Shown here piece by piece: positions 13,444 to 13,524 of a DNA stretch of 13,524 nucleotides. Made by a program: the position numbers and the translations under genes. The stretch is from an uncultured Clostridia bacterium (GTDB taxonomy: Bacteria; Bacillota; Clostridia; UMGS1883). Under the pieces are notes generated by a model. The model saw only the letters and a program-made list of their open reading frames with translations. It ran no database searches and was not told the DNA's origin. How positions within the stretch are numbered: position 1 is the first letter of the stretch; each line of letters begins with the position of its first letter. The stretch lies in contig CANQKL010000030.1 of NCBI GenBank assembly GCA_947624455.1, positions 1-13,524 of the forward strand. Direction: 5' to 3'.

Positions 13444-13524
13444 GAGTAAAAACTCACTATGTAATCTGGAGGCACGGGGGCTGTTCAAAAAAATCGTGCA
13501 GAACAAACGAAAATCAGCTCGCGC
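13444..13524. other. Window edge with no supported feature
   Basis: Upstream of the GH43 promoter. I see no ORF with a binding site, hairpin or repeat partner within this window; it may hold regulatory sequence for GH43 or the end of an element that lies outside. Confidence 0.3.

Noticed and set aside
13392..13475. 28-residue N-terminal extension of GH43
   Set aside because: It runs through the promoter and ribosome binding site and would bury the signal peptide.

Overview
The window looks like chromosomal DNA of a Gram-positive, probably anaerobic gut or plant-fibre Clostridia (Firmicutes). The reasons are: near-consensus sigma-A promoters (TTGACA-17-TATAAT) in AT-rich intergenic DNA, strong AGGAGG-type ribosome binding sites, occasional TTG starts, a lipobox lipoprotein, a stalk/PepSY secreted protein, MltG, and CAZymes with accessory modules typical of fibre-degrading Clostridia. 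I cannot name the genus from sequence alone. I see no mobile element, CRISPR array, tRNA or rRNA.

Layout: 40-1707 (+) ilvD (branched-chain amino acid synthesis), closed by a hairpin terminator. 1879-3009 (+) a secreted protein with a copper-amine-oxidase-like stalk domain and three PepSY repeats at an exact 92-residue period. A bidirectional terminator separates it from 3135-4361 (-), a secreted GH10-like (GHL10/DUF187, YngK-type) glycosidase. The 331-base divergent region 4362-4692 holds a 24-residue membrane microprotein candidate (-), a promoter for the GHL10 gene and a promoter for mltG (+). mltG (4693-5712) and a cytoplasmic GH51 alpha-L-arabinofuranosidase (5733-8024) lie 20 bases apart as a probable operon. 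A small conserved cysteine-containing protein of unknown function (8178-8543, +) and a solute-binding lipoprotein with two C-terminal Ig-like domains (8699-10864, +) each have their own promoter and terminator. A convergent terminator precedes a secreted multidomain GH43 arabinanase-like enzyme (10929-13391, -).

How the genes may work together: the secreted GH43 would cut arabinan-type polymers, a lipoprotein binding protein could capture oligosaccharides, and the cytoplasmic GH51 would release L-arabinose. This is an inference from families. No permease, ATPase or regulator lies in the window, and the genes are in separate transcription units. A 12-base sequence shared across the -35 regions of the two minus-strand secreted glycosidase genes hints at common control.

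I found no clear new system. The best leads are the shared promoter element, the periodic PepSY protein, the microprotein, the orphan binding protein with Ig-like modules, and the small CxC/CxxC protein.
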